Assembly (NCBI RefSeq): GCF_025971955.1
Contig: NZ_JAPDMX010000005.1
Span: 62,001-126,000 of the forward strand
Direction: 5' to 3'
Origin: Shewanella subflava
GTDB lineage: Bacteria; Pseudomonadota; Gammaproteobacteria; Enterobacterales; Shewanellaceae
DNA length: 64,000 nucleotides
Shown piece after piece: positions 7,836 to 17,983 of the stretch. The notes beneath the pieces were generated by a model. That model did no database searches. It had not been told where the DNA came from and saw nothing but the letters and a program-made list of their open reading frames with translations. Within the stretch, counting starts at the first letter, position 1. Each line of letters begins with the position of its first letter. Position numbers and translations under genes: made by a program.

Positions 7836-9164
7836 TTAAAGAAATGGAGACCAGGCAGGTGATTTCACCTCGCCTTGTCCGACAGGCAATCTTGCCTTAA
7901 AGCGGCCATCGGTAGAAACCGCTGCCAATACTTGTTTACCTTCGTGAGTCGTACCGTAAATAACCATAGTGCCATTAGGTGCGACACTTGGTGATTCATC
8001 TAAACGGGTTGACGATAACACCTGCATAAAGCGTGTTGCCAAGTCCATTCTGGCAATATTGAAACGTCCATTTGTACGATTCACAAAAATCATGCTGCGA
8101 CCATCAGGGGTAATTGAACCACCTAAATTCCATTCGCCTTCAAAAGTCATTCGACTGACTTTGTTTGTTTCCAAACTTACACGGTATAACTGTGGTCTTC
8201 CACCTCGTTCTGAAGTAAATAGAAGAGATTTACCATCAGGAAACCATGATGGTTCAGTATCAATAGCATAATGATCTGTAATACGTTTAATCGCTTTAGT
8301 TGCAATATCAATAGTATAAATTTCTGGCTGACCATCTTTGGATAGCGTCACAGCAAGTTTTTTACCATCAGGTGAAAACGATGGCGCACCATTAATACCA
8401 TCGAAGCTGCTCACTAATACCCGAGCTTGAGTATAGATATCCTGTACAAAGATCTCTGCTTTACGATTTTCAAAACTCACATAAGCTAAACGACGGCCAT
8501 CGGGTGACCATGTCGGTGACATCAAAGGCTCTGGAGAACGTAATAACATTTGCTCGTTGTAACCATCATAGTCGGCAATCATTAGATGGTATGGCGATTT
8601 TTGATCTTGTTTCACTACAACATAAGCAATACGAGTTAAGAACGCACCACGAATACCTGTGAGTTTTTCATATACAACATCACTAATACGGTGACCATAT
8701 TGTCTAAATTGATTAGCACTAATAACGGTTTCACGACTTTCTAATAAAAGCTCGCTTGCCGCTACAGGGCCTTTGCCAGCTTGTAACTGAGCTTTTACCA
8801 AATCAATCAATTCAAAGCTAACCAAATATTGACCTGCACCATACGGCTTAATGGAACCTACCACTAAACCATCGGCTGAAATATTTCGCCAACTATCTGC
8901 AGTGAACTGGCTTGCTGTGTGAATATTGACTTGAGGTAATGCACGCGCAACCAGTGGTTTAAAAGTACCGCTACGCGCTAAATCAGACATAACCACGTCT
9001 GAAATTGATGCTGGAGCAGGCCCCTCACCTAACCAAACAAACGGCACAACTGCGATAGGGCGTGCTTGGTCAACCCCTTCAGTAATCACAATATCTAATG
9101 CTGCACGCACTGGGGTCGTTAACACGATACACGCCAGTGCGAACCATTTAACCAAATTTTTCAT
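7836..9164 (-). CDS. tolB: TolB periplasmic beta-propeller protein
   Basis: The 442-residue protein has a cleavable signal peptide (to about residue 21) and an N-terminal alpha/beta domain containing [10 protein letters not shown]-terminal six-bladed propeller follows, with repeated [25 protein letters not shown] and [12 protein letters not shown] blades. TolB binds Pal and is released by TolA in the force-driven step of outer-membrane constriction. Length and order match the family. It is followed at 25 bases by pal. Confidence 0.97.
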   Translation of the reverse strand: MKNLVKWFALACIVLTTPVRAALDIVITEGVDQARPIAVVPFVWLGEGPAPASISDVVMSDLARSGTFKPLVARALPQVNIHTASQFTADSWRNISADGLVVGSIKPYGAGQYLVSFELIDLVKAQLQAGKGPVAASELLLESRETVISANQFRQYGHRISDVVYEKLTGIRGAFLTRIAYVVVKQDQKSPYHLMIADYDGYNEQMLLRSPEPLMSPTWSPDGRRLAYVSFENRKAEIFVQDIYTQARVLVSSFDGINGAPSFSPDGKKLAVTLSKDGQPEIYTIDIATKAIKRITDHYAIDTEPSWFPDGKSLLFTSERGGRPQLYRVSLETNKVSRMTFEGEWNLGGSITPDGRSMIFVNRTNGRFNIARMDLATRFMQVLSSTRLDESPSVAPNGTMVIYGTTHEGKQVLAAVSTDGRFKARLPVGQGEVKSPAWSPFL

Positions 9165-9206
9165 GAGACTCCTTTATACCCTTCGCATTATTAATGCAGT
9201 AAGAAA

Positions 9207-10178
9207 TTAATTAAATTCAGGTGAAACCGTTAAATTAATTTCTTTTAATTTGTCATATACACCGGCTTCGGTTGAAACAGGTAAACGTCCAGCTTTATTG
9301 ATTGCCGCCTTGGCTGCACGACAAACGACTTGATCGCCGTCTAAGGTCTGGCTTGAAGTAACGAAACCATCTTGTGCCAATCTAATAAACACCCGACAAC
9401 TTTTACCCCGCATAGATTCATCCACCACCAAGTTGCGTTGAATGGTTGCACTGATCATAGCCCTAAACCTATCAACTTCAGACATAACTTGTTTATTACG
9501 CGTTTGTGATAGTGCAGCTTGTTCATCTGCTAATGCATCAGCCATTTCTTGCTCTTGACGTGCTTTCGCATCAGCTTCGGCTTTCGCCTTGCGTTGACGT
9601 TCGGCTTCGGCTTTACGTTTGCGTTCATCTTCTTCAGCCTTACGTTTTCGCTCTTCCTCAGCCTTTTTCGCTGCAGCTTCTTCTTGCTTACGTTTCTCAG
9701 CGGCCTTTTGGGCTGCTTCTTCCGAAGCCTTTTGCTCTTGTTCTTTTTGCTTACGAACAGCTTCAGCTTTTTGTGCGCGCTCTTTTTCTTGCTGCACTTT
9801 TATCTGTGCTGCTTTAGCCGCGTCGTTCGCTTTTTGTGTTTCAATTTCTTTTTGCTTACGTTCAATTTCTAAATTTTTAATTCGTTGCTGTTCAAGCTCA
9901 CGATTTTTGCGTGCTTCAAGAGCTTTACGCTCTAACTCTGCTTGTCGCGCCTTCTCTTTATTTTCAGCCTCTTGCTTTTGTTGCTTCAGTTTCTCGACAT
10001 GTTGGCTAATCTTCTGTTGATCAACCATCACGGCTTGAATTGCTGGCGCGCTAGGTGCCGACGGCATATTTTTCGGTTTATCATCAAAGCTTAGGCCTAT
10101 TGCAAGGATGATTATCGCCCCAATGTGAATACCGCCAGATATCGCCAACGGTATTTTTATATTAGATTGATCTGCCAC
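9207..10178 (-). CDS. tolA: TolA energy-transducing inner-membrane protein
   Basis: The 323-residue protein has one N-terminal transmembrane helix (about 10-29). A long Lys/Glu/Ala/Gln-rich helical domain (about 60-225) crosses the periplasm, and a C-terminal domain (about 230-323) has two cysteines (SCRVFIRL, VCRAAK). TolA spans from the TolQR motor to TolB and Pal. The low-complexity helix causes long spurious open frames on the opposite strand here. It starts immediately after the tolR stop. Confidence 0.94.
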   Translation of the reverse strand: MADQSNIKIPLAISGGIHIGAIIILAIGLSFDDKPKNMPSAPSAPAIQAVMVDQQKISQHVEKLKQQKQEAENKEKARQAELERKALEARKNRELEQQRIKNLEIERKQKEIETQKANDAAKAAQIKVQQEKERAQKAEAVRKQKEQEQKASEEAAQKAAEKRKQEEAAAKKAEEERKRKAEEDERKRKAEAERQRKAKAEADAKARQEQEMADALADEQAALSQTRNKQVMSEVDRFRAMISATIQRNLVVDESMRGKSCRVFIRLAQDGFVTSSQTLDGDQVVCRAAKAAINKAGRLPVSTEAGVYDKLKEINLTVSPEFN

Positions 10179-10607
10179 CTATTTCTCCTTGGGGGAATCT
10201 GTCATCAAACCAACTGCGGGAACACCTGCTTGCTGCAAGCTCACCATCAATTGAATGACATTTTCATATGCTATGCTTCTATCCGCCTTAACCACAACGG
10301 GCCTTAACGGCTCAAGCTGAATCATTGCACCCACTTGCACTGAAATCTCTTCTAGGTCTAATGGCTCGCTATTTGAGCCTGAACCCACGTTTAAATAATA
10401 CTCACCAGCTGCATCTATTGAAGCAACTATAGGCGGTTTACTGTCTGGTGGTAAAGCCTCTGCTTTGCCCTGCGGCAATTCAACTTTAACACCCTGCGAA
10501 ACGATTGGCGCCGTAACCATAAAAATGATCAGTAGTACCAGCATAACGTCGATATAAGGTACAACGTTAATTTCCGCAATTGGACGCTTACGCTTACGTT
10601 GGTACAT
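10179..10607 (-). CDS. tolR: TolR, proton-channel partner of TolQ
   Basis: The 142-residue protein of the ExbD/TolR family has a single transmembrane helix near residues 17-38. It contains the conserved PYIDVMLVLLIIFM motif, whose Asp is the proton-carrying residue. The C-terminal periplasmic part is typical of the family. Its start overlaps the tolQ stop and its stop abuts tolA, consistent with translational coupling. Confidence 0.96.
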   Translation of the reverse strand: MYQRKRKRPIAEINVVPYIDVMLVLLIIFMVTAPIVSQGVKVELPQGKAEALPPDSKPPIVASIDAAGEYYLNVGSGSNSEPLDLEEISVQVGAMIQLEPLRPVVVKADRSIAYENVIQLMVSLQQAGVPAVGLMTDSPKEK

Positions 10608-11296
10608 TACACCGCTTCCTTTTCACTATAGGCTTGGCGCTGTAAAATATTAGAAAACTCTTCCATAAAGTTTGCGTATGCCATCTCGAGTTTTTCAGCT
10701 TGGGTTGCAAAACGGTTATAAGCAACAACTGCAGGGATCGCGGCAAATAAGCCCATCGCAGTCGCGATTAATGCTTCAGCAATACCTGGAGCAACCATCG
10801 CTAATGTGGCATTTTCAACGGTTCCGAGGGCAATGAATGAATTCATAATTCCCCATACTGTACCAAATAGACCAATATAAGGACTGGTTGAACCAATGGT
10901 CGCTAACATAGGTAAGTTATTTTCAAGCTTTTCCATTTCACGAGACAAACTCACTCGCATTGCTCTTGATGTTCCTTCCATCACCGCATCAGGTGATTTA
11001 CTGTTAACTTTGATTAACCTTGAGTATTCTTTAAAACCAGCAACAAACATCGCTTCTAAACCAGCAACACTTTCACCTCTTGCGGTAAGTTCTTTGTATA
11101 AACGATTTAAATCGACACCTGACCAAAAAGTATCTTCAAAACGTGCCGACTTAAGCCTTGCTGAATTAAGCATTTTTCGGCGTTGGATGATTACCGCCCA
11201 TGACGCAATCGAGAGGCCTAGCAAGGTCAACATAACCAATTTTACCAACACACTGGCTTGTAAAAACAAACCAATAAAAGACATATCAGCGTGCAC
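10607..11296 (-). CDS. tolQ: TolQ inner-membrane proton-channel subunit
   Basis: The 229-residue protein of the ExbB/TolQ/MotA family has three membrane helices: an N-terminal one ([21 protein letters not shown]) and two near residues 130-200 ([30 protein letters not shown]). With TolR it forms the proton-driven motor for TolA. I place the start at a GTG (11296), seven bases after AGGAG; a TTG two codons earlier would sit too close to that site. The gene overlaps the ybgC end by 11 bases. Confidence 0.93.
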   Translation of the reverse strand: MHADMSFIGLFLQASVLVKLVMLTLLGLSIASWAVIIQRRKMLNSARLKSARFEDTFWSGVDLNRLYKELTARGESVAGLEAMFVAGFKEYSRLIKVNSKSPDAVMEGTSRAMRVSLSREMEKLENNLPMLATIGSTSPYIGLFGTVWGIMNSFIALGTVENATLAMVAPGIAEALIATAMGLFAAIPAVVAYNRFATQAEKLEMAYANFMEEFSNILQRQAYSEKEAV

Positions 11297-11687
11297 TTTC
11301 AAACTCCTGAACTATAAACTCTGGGATGGCTCTGGGACGCATTTTAGATAAAGACACACAAGCGACAATCACCGATGCCTCACAATAGCATGCTCCGAAC
11401 TCATCAACTAAACGCTGTTGGAACACCAACGACGCTTTTTTTAATGATGTAATACAAGATTCAATCGTTAAATCTTGCTCAAACCTAGCTGCGCGTACAA
11501 AATCTAACTCCGCACGTTTTACTACAAACGCAATGTCATCTGCCAGTAGTTTAGTTTGGCTAACACCTATCGATTTTAACCATTCTGTCCGTGCTCTTTC
11601 GAAGAAATTCAAGTAATTTGAATGGTAGACAACCCCACCAGCATCGGTGTCTTCATAATACACAGTTATTGGCCAATTAAACGTCAT
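11286..11687 (-). CDS. ybgC: YbgC acyl-CoA thioesterase of the Tol-Pal operon
   Basis: This 133-residue hotdog-fold thioesterase carries the family active-site segment [17 protein letters not shown] near the N-terminus, with the catalytic Asp. Escherichia coli YbgC (134 residues) hydrolyses acyl-CoA and associates with phospholipid synthesis enzymes. It is the first gene of the tol-pal operon, 30 bases after a predicted transcription start. Confidence 0.93.
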   Translation of the reverse strand: MTFNWPITVYYEDTDAGGVVYHSNYLNFFERARTEWLKSIGVSQTKLLADDIAFVVKRAELDFVRAARFEQDLTIESCITSLKKASLVFQQRLVDEFGACYCEASVIVACVSLSKMRPRAIPEFIVQEFESAR

Positions 11688-11723
11688 TAGATGACTCTTT
11701 TTTCAGCTGACAAAATTTCGCTT

Positions 11724-11752
11724 ACTATACCGAGTAGCAAGTCAGTTGTGAA
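11724..11752 (-). promoter_or_regulatory. Sigma-70 promoter of the ybgC-tol-pal operon
   Basis: On the minus strand TTCACA (11747-11752) is separated by 17 bases from TATAGT (11724-11729); each hexamer matches five of six consensus bases. The start would be near 11717, giving a 30-base leader to ybgC. Confidence 0.6.
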
Positions 11753-12631
11753 TCATCTCACACCCTAAAAACCGACTTTATTTTCACTAAAATACCCTAA
11801 AACGACTTAATCATGGCTTAAATTAGGATAAATGAAGATTTTTTAATGTTTTCCGAACAATAACGCTGAAGACGCCCTTGAGTAAAACAACATATTTAAC
11901 CTTAAAATTGTCATTTTTTGATGAGCTTAATTGTCCGTTTTTCTCATGTAAATGAATGAATAAAACAGAAAATCAATCGTACAAGATGAGTTTGTTAAAA
12001 GAGTGCCAGCCTAGTAGAAATTGAATTCATCACAAAAGTGCAATGAAATCGAATAATATCGTCAATAATTAACACTATTCACGCTAATATCACGCAAAAA
12101 TAGCCTACCGACAATTCCACCACGTTGTATATCGTTGCCTAGACATTTATCAGAGTGAATCATTTGAAGCCTGCCATGCATATATGTCTTCAATAAAACC
12201 TAGCAAGATACTGTTGTAAGGATAAGTTAACTTTGTGGGTCAATAGCAGGTCTTAGCTTTGGTTTCACAAAATGTCTACTTCCGCGCCCATTGGAACCCA
12301 TTGCAAAAAGCGTACACATGATTAGCTGTCCCCTCTAGAACGCAAGTTGGTGTTCGCAGTTTATGTATTTTAAGATATTACGAGCTGTTTTAAGCCAAAT
12401 AAAAGTGAAAATAATTATTACACTTGAGCCATTAAATAAGCTTATGAATAGAGTATCGACGTTTATTAACAATTAAATTTGCGCAGCAATGCAACTTATC
12501 CGAGTATTTATGCATAAAAATATCACATATTGCCTGAAAGCACTCGTAACAGTGGTTAAGAGTCACTTTCAACATTTATAAACCGAACAGATTCATTAGA
12601 AAAACTAATCATTAATCGAAATTTTTTTAGT
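11753..12631. other. AT-rich non-coding stretch
   Basis: About 880 bp without a credible coding region on either strand, between the tol-pal promoter and the candidate small RNA. I recognise no gene remnant, repeat or RNA family in it. It may be a decayed locus or regulatory DNA. Confidence 0.5.
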
Positions 12632-12660
12632 TTGTTAATCTAGAACATAAAATCTATTAT
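12632..12660 (+). promoter_or_regulatory. Putative sigma-70 promoter for a small RNA
   Basis: TTGTTA (12632-12637), a 17-base spacer and TATTAT (12655-12660) face toward a strong plus-strand terminator 150 bp downstream, with no gene between them. Confidence 0.5.
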
Positions 12661-12666
12661 AGCGTT

Positions 12667-12818
12667 GTTTTCAGGACATCAGTTTGATGTAGAAAACAAT
12701 GAACTTCTAATTAGTGTTTGTGAAACATTAATTTATCCCAGTTCTTATGCTTGACTTCCTTCCTTCAATTTGTTGATTGCAAATTATTTAGCCCACTCGG
12801 TTTGAGTGGGTTTTTTTT
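12667..12818 (+). ncRNA. Candidate intergenic small RNA
   Basis: A promoter-like sequence (12632-12660) and a textbook Rho-independent terminator (12791-12818) bound a stretch of about 150 bases with no coding potential. The nearest upstream plus-strand gene is several kilobases away, so the terminator is not explained by a neighbouring gene. The size and isolated terminator fit an Hfq-dependent small RNA. I recognise no known family. The alternative is a relic terminator of a lost gene. Confidence 0.45.
12791..12818 (+). terminator. Strong plus-strand terminator without an upstream gene
   Basis: GCCCACTC, loop GGTTT, GAGTGGG and eight T residues form a textbook terminator that works only on the plus strand. 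Confidence 0.85.
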
Positions 12819-12828
12819 ATCCTAAAAA

Positions 12829-12857
12829 CAAAAGCCTGAATAAAATTCAGGCTTTTT
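12829..12857. terminator. Terminator of motY (bidirectional)
   Basis: AAAGCCTGAAT and ATTCAGGCTTT form an 11-bp stem with A and T runs on either side, 20 bases downstream of the motY stop. Confidence 0.85.
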
Positions 12858-12875
12858 GCAGCATCTATTGCATGT

Positions 12876-13745
12876 TTATATTGGTTTGGTGATCTTGATA
12901 ACAACCCTACGGTTAACCTGACGCTCTGAAGCCAAATCATTACCCGTCACATGACGTTTTTCACCATGACCTTCAGTAATAATTCTATCTTGAGCGATAC
13001 CGCTAGCAACCAATAAGTCTTTTACAGAATCAGCACGCTTATCGGATACCTTTTGATTAATTGAACGACCACCATAACTATCTGTATAAGCATTGACGAC
13101 AACCAATTCGACCTCAGGATCAAATGACAAGTATTCTTGAACTTTTTTCAGTTGATACTTTGAGAAGCGTGTTAGCTCTGTGCCGCCATCTTGATAGTTC
13201 AATACCGTAAAGGCAATGTCATCAAAACTGTAGGGAAGTAAATTAGCAAGACATGAACGAAACTCTCTATATTTGCCAGCAAAATTTGCTGCAGAAATGC
13301 CAACAGCAACCTTTTGTGATGCATCGTACCAATCTGAATAATAAAAGGTTGGCTCCCTTCCCTGACTTAATTCATTCAGCATGCGCCAAGCCGCTTTTTT
13401 AGGCACTTCACCATTAAATTGTTTTTGATATTTGAGTACGGTAATTTCTTTTGCTGCATCACCTGGCCGCCATTGAGGCGCGCGACTGATTAATTTTGCA
13501 TTCGTCACGGCATCAGGCTTGGCCCACATATCAAGGGTAAATAATAGATTTAAATTCTTTCCTGCTTTGCTTGAAAAAATCGCTTTGCCATAATCAGGTA
13601 TATCGTGTTCTAAGCGACACTCGATGGGAGAGTTTTCACCCACGCGCCATGCAGAGTTGTCTAGAGAGGCGACATAATGACGCAAATCAGCACTCACTGA
13701 GGTGCTGATGCACAAACTTGATATTAACAACAAATTACGCCACAT
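12876..13745 (-). CDS. motY: Sodium-type flagellar motor protein MotY
   Basis: The 289-residue secreted protein has a signal peptide of about 19 residues. An N-terminal MotY domain contains WRVGENSPIECRLEHDIPDYG, and the C-terminal OmpA-like peptidoglycan-binding domain contains NAYTDSYGG and RVVIKITK. The whole agrees well with Vibrio MotY. MotY forms the periplasmic T-ring that anchors the polar flagellar stator. Its placement beside rnt, divergently oriented, is a Shewanella-like arrangement. A sigma-28 promoter lies 32 bases upstream. Confidence 0.92.
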   Translation of the reverse strand: MWRNLLLISSLCISTSVSADLRHYVASLDNSAWRVGENSPIECRLEHDIPDYGKAIFSSKAGKNLNLLFTLDMWAKPDAVTNAKLISRAPQWRPGDAAKEITVLKYQKQFNGEVPKKAAWRMLNELSQGREPTFYYSDWYDASQKVAVGISAANFAGKYREFRSCLANLLPYSFDDIAFTVLNYQDGGTELTRFSKYQLKKVQEYLSFDPEVELVVVNAYTDSYGGRSINQKVSDKRADSVKDLLVASGIAQDRIITEGHGEKRHVTGNDLASERQVNRRVVIKITKPI

Positions 13746-13776
13746 GATGACACCTAATAAATCTAACCTGTTCTCT

Positions 13777-13803
13777 ATATCGGCATTAGAAAAATTTTCT
13801 TGA
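13777..13803 (-). promoter_or_regulatory. Sigma-28 (FliA) promoter of motY
   Basis: On the minus strand TCAAG (13799-13803) is separated by exactly 14 bases from GCCGATAT (13777-13784). The consensus is TAAAG, 14-15 bases, GCCGATAA. This fits expression of a motor protein as a late flagellar gene. Confidence 0.75.
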
Positions 13804-13933
13804 GCTTAATTTAGCGAGGAAACGAGCATCTTGATGCCGATTGGGTATAATACTCGGCCTAAAAGCTGCTAGGGTTTTATTTTCATTTTTACAATTGCAG
13901 CAGTAGTCAAGTTAAACAGGGTAATAGAATTAC

Positions 13934-14620
13934 ATGAGTGACATTTGTGACAGCAACAAATTTAAACATCGTTTCCGTGGTTACTTTCCCGTTGTTATCG
14001 ACGTTGAAACGGCAGGTTTTAATGCCAATACAGATGCCTTGTTAGAAATAGCGGTCACCATGCTAAAAATGGATGACCAAGGTTATTTGAGTTTAGATAA
14101 AACGTTACACTTTAATATAGAACCTTTTGAAGGTGCGAACCTTGAGCCAGAAGCACTAGCTTTCAATGGAATTGATCCCACAAATCCGTTGCGTGGTGCT
14201 GTTGATGAAAAAAGTGCGTTCTTAGAAATATTTAAAGAAGTGAAAAAAGCACAAAAAGCAGTTGGTTGTCATAGAAGTATTGTGGTTGCGCATAATGCAG
14301 CCTTTGATCTTGGCTTTGTCAATCAGTGTATTGAACGTAATGGACTGAAACGTTCACCTTTTCACCCTTTTGCAAGCTTCGATACGGCTTCACTAGCGGG
14401 TTTAGCGATTGGCCATACGGTATTGGCTAAAGCATGCAAAATGGCAGGCATCGACTTTGATAATAAAGAAGCCCATTCTGCTTTGTACGACACAGAAAGA
14501 ACGGCTGAATTATTTTGTTATATTGTCAATCGCTGGAAAGCGTTAGGTGGATGGCCAATTCCATCAATGGAAGAAAACGACGTGCAGGATGCTCATTTGG
14601 AACAAACCGATTCAGAATAA
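13934..14620 (+). CDS. rnt: Ribonuclease T
   Basis: This 228-residue DnaQ-fold 3'-to-5' exoribonuclease has the DEDDh acidic residues in [10 protein letters not shown] (Asp23 and Glu25), HNAAFDLGF and [14 protein letters not shown]. RNase T trims the CCA end of tRNA (end turnover), matures stable RNAs and processes single-strand DNA. The gene is monocistronic, transcribed divergently from motY, and shares a terminator with the converging peroxiredoxin gene. Confidence 0.95.
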   Translation: MSDICDSNKFKHRFRGYFPVVIDVETAGFNANTDALLEIAVTMLKMDDQGYLSLDKTLHFNIEPFEGANLEPEALAFNGIDPTNPLRGAVDEKSAFLEIFKEVKKAQKAVGCHRSIVVAHNAAFDLGFVNQCIERNGLKRSPFHPFASFDTASLAGLAIGHTVLAKACKMAGIDFDNKEAHSALYDTERTAELFCYIVNRWKALGGWPIPSMEENDVQDAHLEQTDSE

Positions 14621-14664
14621 GCTCGATTTTCTTGCTGCTAAATTTTCCGATGGGTAAAACACAT

Positions 14665-14692
14665 ACAAAAAAAGCTGCCTAGGCAGCTTTTT
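14665..14692. terminator. Bidirectional terminator between rnt and the peroxiredoxin gene
   Basis: A nearly perfect palindrome, AAAAAAGCTGCC through GGCAGCTTTTTT, with a TAGG centre, serving both converging genes. Confidence 0.85.
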
Positions 14693-14707
14693 TATTAACA
14701 AGTCGAA

Positions 14708-15313
14708 TTACAGCTTGTCAGAGTTATCTTTTAAGTATGCAGCAACACCATCTGTGCTTGCAGTCATACCTTTATCACCTTTAGACCAACCAGCAGGACA
14801 TACTTCACCGTGCTCTTCGTGGAATTGAAGCGCATCGATCATACGTAGCATTTCGTCTACGTTACGGCCTAATGGTAAATCGTTAACTACTTGGTGACGA
14901 ACTTGACCTTCTTTGTCTACAAGGAAAGAGCCACGGAATGCAACGCCCGCTTCTGGATGCTCAACATCATAAGCTTTACAAATCTCATGCTTAACGTCAG
15001 CAACCAAAGTGTATTTAACTTGGCCAATACCACCCTTTTCAACTGGGGTATTACGCCATGCGTTGTGGGTAAACTGTGAGTCAATAGACACACCAATCAC
15101 TTCCACACCACGCTTAGTGAACTCTTCCATGCGGTGATCAAAAGCAATTAGCTCAGATGGACATACAAATGTAAAATCTAAAGGATAGAAAAAGATCACT
15201 GTTGGCTTGCCTTTAATCGCAGTTGCAAGATTAAAGTTATCAACAATTTCACCAGAACCTAAAACAGCTGCTGCGGTAAAATCTGGGGCTGGACGGCCTA
15301 CTAATACGCTCAT
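14708..15313 (-). CDS. 2-Cys peroxiredoxin (AhpC/Prx1 type)
   Basis: The 201-residue protein has the peroxidatic Cys at residue 51 in DFTFVCPSE and the resolving Cys at 172 in GEVCPAGW. It therefore belongs to the typical 2-Cys AhpC/Prx1 class that reduces hydrogen peroxide and organic peroxides. No ahpF is adjacent, so thioredoxin is the likely reductant. It is monocistronic. Confidence 0.93.
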   Translation of the reverse strand: MSVLVGRPAPDFTAAAVLGSGEIVDNFNLATAIKGKPTVIFFYPLDFTFVCPSELIAFDHRMEEFTKRGVEVIGVSIDSQFTHNAWRNTPVEKGGIGQVKYTLVADVKHEICKAYDVEHPEAGVAFRGSFLVDKEGQVRHQVVNDLPLGRNVDEMLRMIDALQFHEEHGEVCPAGWSKGDKGMTASTDGVAAYLKDNSDKL

Positions 15314-15686
15314 TTTATATCTCCATTAATGGCTTGATTAAAACATAAGGTTAAGGTGCTGGGCACCATCATTCCGTAATGTGCTATACCATACCTTTTA
15401 TTTGTGTTGGAGATAAGCGTTTTTGAATGAAATTTGTTTTACCTGCTGAAAAACCCTGCATTGCAGCCTTACTGTTTATAAGGATTTTGCATACCAAAAC
15501 AAATTGAGTGGAATGTTAGTGCCATAACACAAACTCGTTACACCGGATTATACAATAAAGAAAAACGGCTATTACATCCGCTTTTGTGATCCATAAAAAA
15601 GTGCAAAACTATATGCATTACTGGACAAGACAAGCAAATAACGTCATAAATAAACGCCTTAGAAATACAAATAGAATGATTTTAAT
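15314..15686. other. Divergent promoter region, peroxiredoxin and antiporter genes
   Basis: The 373 bp hold no gene. A small hairpin GGTGC-TGG-GCACC lies at about 15353-15365, in the leader of the peroxiredoxin gene. I checked the antiporter side for lysine-riboswitch motifs and found none. Confidence 0.4.
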
Positions 15687-17012
15687 ATGAATGCTGTTGT
15701 TATTGCAGTTTGCTTGATGCTTGCATTAAGTTTTGCTCGAATCAATGTAGTTATCGCACTGACGATCAGTGCATTAGTCGCGGGCATAGTCGGTGGGCTT
15801 GATTTAAACCAAACCATTGCGGCTTTTAATGATGGTCTGGGTGGTGGAGCTCAAATCGCATTAAGTTATGCTTTGCTCGGTGCCTTTGCTGCAGCGTTAT
15901 CTCACTCAGGGTTGACTACGTTAATCTCTCATTCCATCATCAAAAAGCTTGGTAAAGAGCCAAACAGCACCAATACCAATGTGGTGAGATGGATGTTATT
16001 ACTAACGATACTTGCGATGGCGATTTCTTCACAAAACGTGCTCCCTATTCATATTGCATTCATTCCCATTCTTATTCCGCCACTATTACATGTATTGTCG
16101 ACGTTAAAAATTGATCGAAGACTTATTGCTTGTTTGCTGACCTTCGGTTTAGTCACAACTTATATGATTTTGCCAATTGGTTTTGGTGGAATTTTTTTGA
16201 ACGACATCTTGCTAGCCAATTTAAATAATAATGGCTTAGCCGCTGTGCATAGCCAAATCCCCAAAGCCATGTTGCTTCCAGCGCTTGGCATGGTGTGTGG
16301 TTTACTGTTTGCGATGTTTGTGAGTTACCGTAAACCTCGTGAATATCAAATCATCGCTGAGCAAGTCAATCATGAAACAGCTGAACACGGAATAAACCGC
16401 AAAAGTATTGTCATTTCTATCATCGCCATTTTGGCGACTTTAATAGTGCAACTTCAAACCAATTCAATGATTTTTGGCGCGTTAGCCGGTTTTATCATTT
16501 TCCGCTTTTCCGGAATCATCAAGCGCAGCATTGGGCAGGATTTGTTTAATCAAGGTGTGCATATGATGGCCAATATTGGTTTTATTATGATCGCAGCCGC
16601 GGGGTTTGCCGCAGTATTAAAGTCAACGGGTGAAGTCAGTACCTTAGTGGCATCTTTGGGCGATATTATTGGTGACAATAAAGCCCTAGCGGCAATATTG
16701 ATGCTGGTAGTGGGATTACTGATCACCATGGGCATTGGGTCGTCGTTCTCGACCATTCCAATTATTGCCACAATATACGTACCGTTAGCGTTAAGTTTTG
16801 GATTCTCAATTCCTGCCACTATTGCCCTTGTGGGTACTGCAGCGGCATTGGGGGATGCAGGTTCACCCGCATCGGATTCAACCTTAGGGCCTACTGCAGG
16901 CTTAAATGCTGATGGACAACATGATCATATTCGTGACAGTGTTATCCCAACATTTATGCATTACAACATTCCCTTGCTAGGCTTTGGTTGGATAGCGGCA
17001 ATGGTGCTGTAA
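15687..17012 (+). CDS. Na+/H+ antiporter family permease (YuiF-like)
   Basis: The 441-residue polytopic membrane protein has about eleven hydrophobic segments, beginning with [20 protein letters not shown]. It has the conserved repeat-family segments [31 protein letters not shown] and [35 protein letters not shown]. These belong to the Na+/H+ antiporter family of Bacillus YuiF type. The name does not prove the substrate; related NhaC-superfamily proteins carry amino acids. It is monocistronic with a good terminator. Confidence 0.75.
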   Translation: MNAVVIAVCLMLALSFARINVVIALTISALVAGIVGGLDLNQTIAAFNDGLGGGAQIALSYALLGAFAAALSHSGLTTLISHSIIKKLGKEPNSTNTNVVRWMLLLTILAMAISSQNVLPIHIAFIPILIPPLLHVLSTLKIDRRLIACLLTFGLVTTYMILPIGFGGIFLNDILLANLNNNGLAAVHSQIPKAMLLPALGMVCGLLFAMFVSYRKPREYQIIAEQVNHETAEHGINRKSIVISIIAILATLIVQLQTNSMIFGALAGFIIFRFSGIIKRSIGQDLFNQGVHMMANIGFIMIAAAGFAAVLKSTGEVSTLVASLGDIIGDNKALAAILMLVVGLLITMGIGSSFSTIPIIATIYVPLALSFGFSIPATIALVGTAAALGDAGSPASDSTLGPTAGLNADGQHDHIRDSVIPTFMHYNIPLLGFGWIAAMVL

Positions 17013-17061
17013 TCTCATTTAGTGAAGCGATTTAATTGATGAACGTGATAAAAAACTAACA

Positions 17062-17093
17062 ATAAAAATGGGAACTTAGGTTCCCATTTTTAT
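17062..17093. terminator. Bidirectional terminator between the antiporter gene and upp
   Basis: ATAAAAATGGGAAC, loop TTAG, GTTCCCATTTTTAT, between converging genes. Confidence 0.85.
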
Positions 17094-17118
17094 GACTGTT
17101 CAAATGTTGGTAACTACA

Positions 17119-17745
17119 TTATTTAGTACCAAAAATTTTATCACCCGCATCGCCTAAACCAGGTAAAATATACCCTTGATCGTTCAAGCATTTATCAATG
17201 GCAGCGGTGTACAGTTCAATATCTGGGTGAGCCGCTTCTAATGCTTTAATCCCTTCAGGCGCAGCGACAAGCACCAATGCCTTAATTGAGGTACAACCCC
17301 GCGCTTTTAATAGGTCGATGGTAGAGATCATTGAACCGCCCGTTGCCAACATTGGGTCAACCACTAAGGCAATTCGCTCATCAACATTACTCACCAGCTT
17401 CTCAAAGTAGGGTACTGGCTCAAGCGTTTTCTCGTCACGGTAAATACCGACAACAGAAATGCGCGCACTTGGAATATGCTCAAGGACGCCGTCCATCATG
17501 CCTAAACCTGCACGTAAAATGGGTACTACTGTGACCTTTTTACCTTTGATTTGATCAACTTCTACTGGGCCATTCCAGCCATCAATAGTGACTTTTTCAG
17601 TTTCAAAGTCAGCAGTGGCTTCATAGGTTAACAAACTGCCAACTTCTGTCGCCAATTCACGAAAACGTTTAGTACTGATATCAGCTTCGCGCATCAATCC
17701 TACTTTATGACGAATTAGAGGGTGTTTTACTTCAACGACTTTCAT
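17119..17745 (-). CDS. upp: Uracil phosphoribosyltransferase
   Basis: The 208-residue enzyme matches the family length. The PRPP-binding motif [11 protein letters not shown] is at about residues 128-138, and the C-terminal uracil-binding segment ends in [15 protein letters not shown]. It makes UMP from uracil and PRPP in pyrimidine salvage. No uraA permease follows it in this window, unlike in Escherichia coli. It is divergent from purM. Confidence 0.96.
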   Translation of the reverse strand: MKVVEVKHPLIRHKVGLMREADISTKRFRELATEVGSLLTYEATADFETEKVTIDGWNGPVEVDQIKGKKVTVVPILRAGLGMMDGVLEHIPSARISVVGIYRDEKTLEPVPYFEKLVSNVDERIALVVDPMLATGGSMISTIDLLKARGCTSIKALVLVAAPEGIKALEAAHPDIELYTAAIDKCLNDQGYILPGLGDAGDKIFGTK

Positions 17746-17909
17746 TTTCTCTCCCAGCTTTGTCTATTTACAGCCAAATTTAACAAATGTTAGTGCATTT
17801 ATCCCCTCTATAAAACATAAAGTTTCATAAATGCTGTAAATCGTGAGCTAACCCAATAAAAATAGCACAATTTGGTGTTTTATCTGGCGGATAAAGCCAA
17901 ATCATGGCT

Positions 17910-17937
17910 TTCGACAAACGGCACAAGCTGGTAGAAT
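17910..17937 (+). promoter_or_regulatory. Putative promoter of purMN
   Basis: TTCGAC (17910-17915) and TAGAAT (17932-17937) are 16 bases apart, 47 bases upstream of the purM start. No clear PurR operator is visible. Confidence 0.4.
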
Positions 17938-17983
17938 AGCGCCGCATAAAATTCCTTAAACGATGTACCCGAGAGGATCCTCC

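Noticed and set aside
9506..10020. Three long overlapping plus-strand open frames opposite tolA
   Set aside because: They mirror the Lys/Glu/Ala-rich low-complexity helix of TolA, have no ribosome sites, and encode Leu/Phe/Ser runs.
15500..15686. Lysine riboswitch before the Na+/H+ antiporter
   Set aside because: NhaC-superfamily lysine transporters can have one, but none of the L-box motifs is present.
17820..17983. PurR operator before purMN
   Set aside because: No match to the palindromic ACGCAAACGTTTGCGT consensus could be found.
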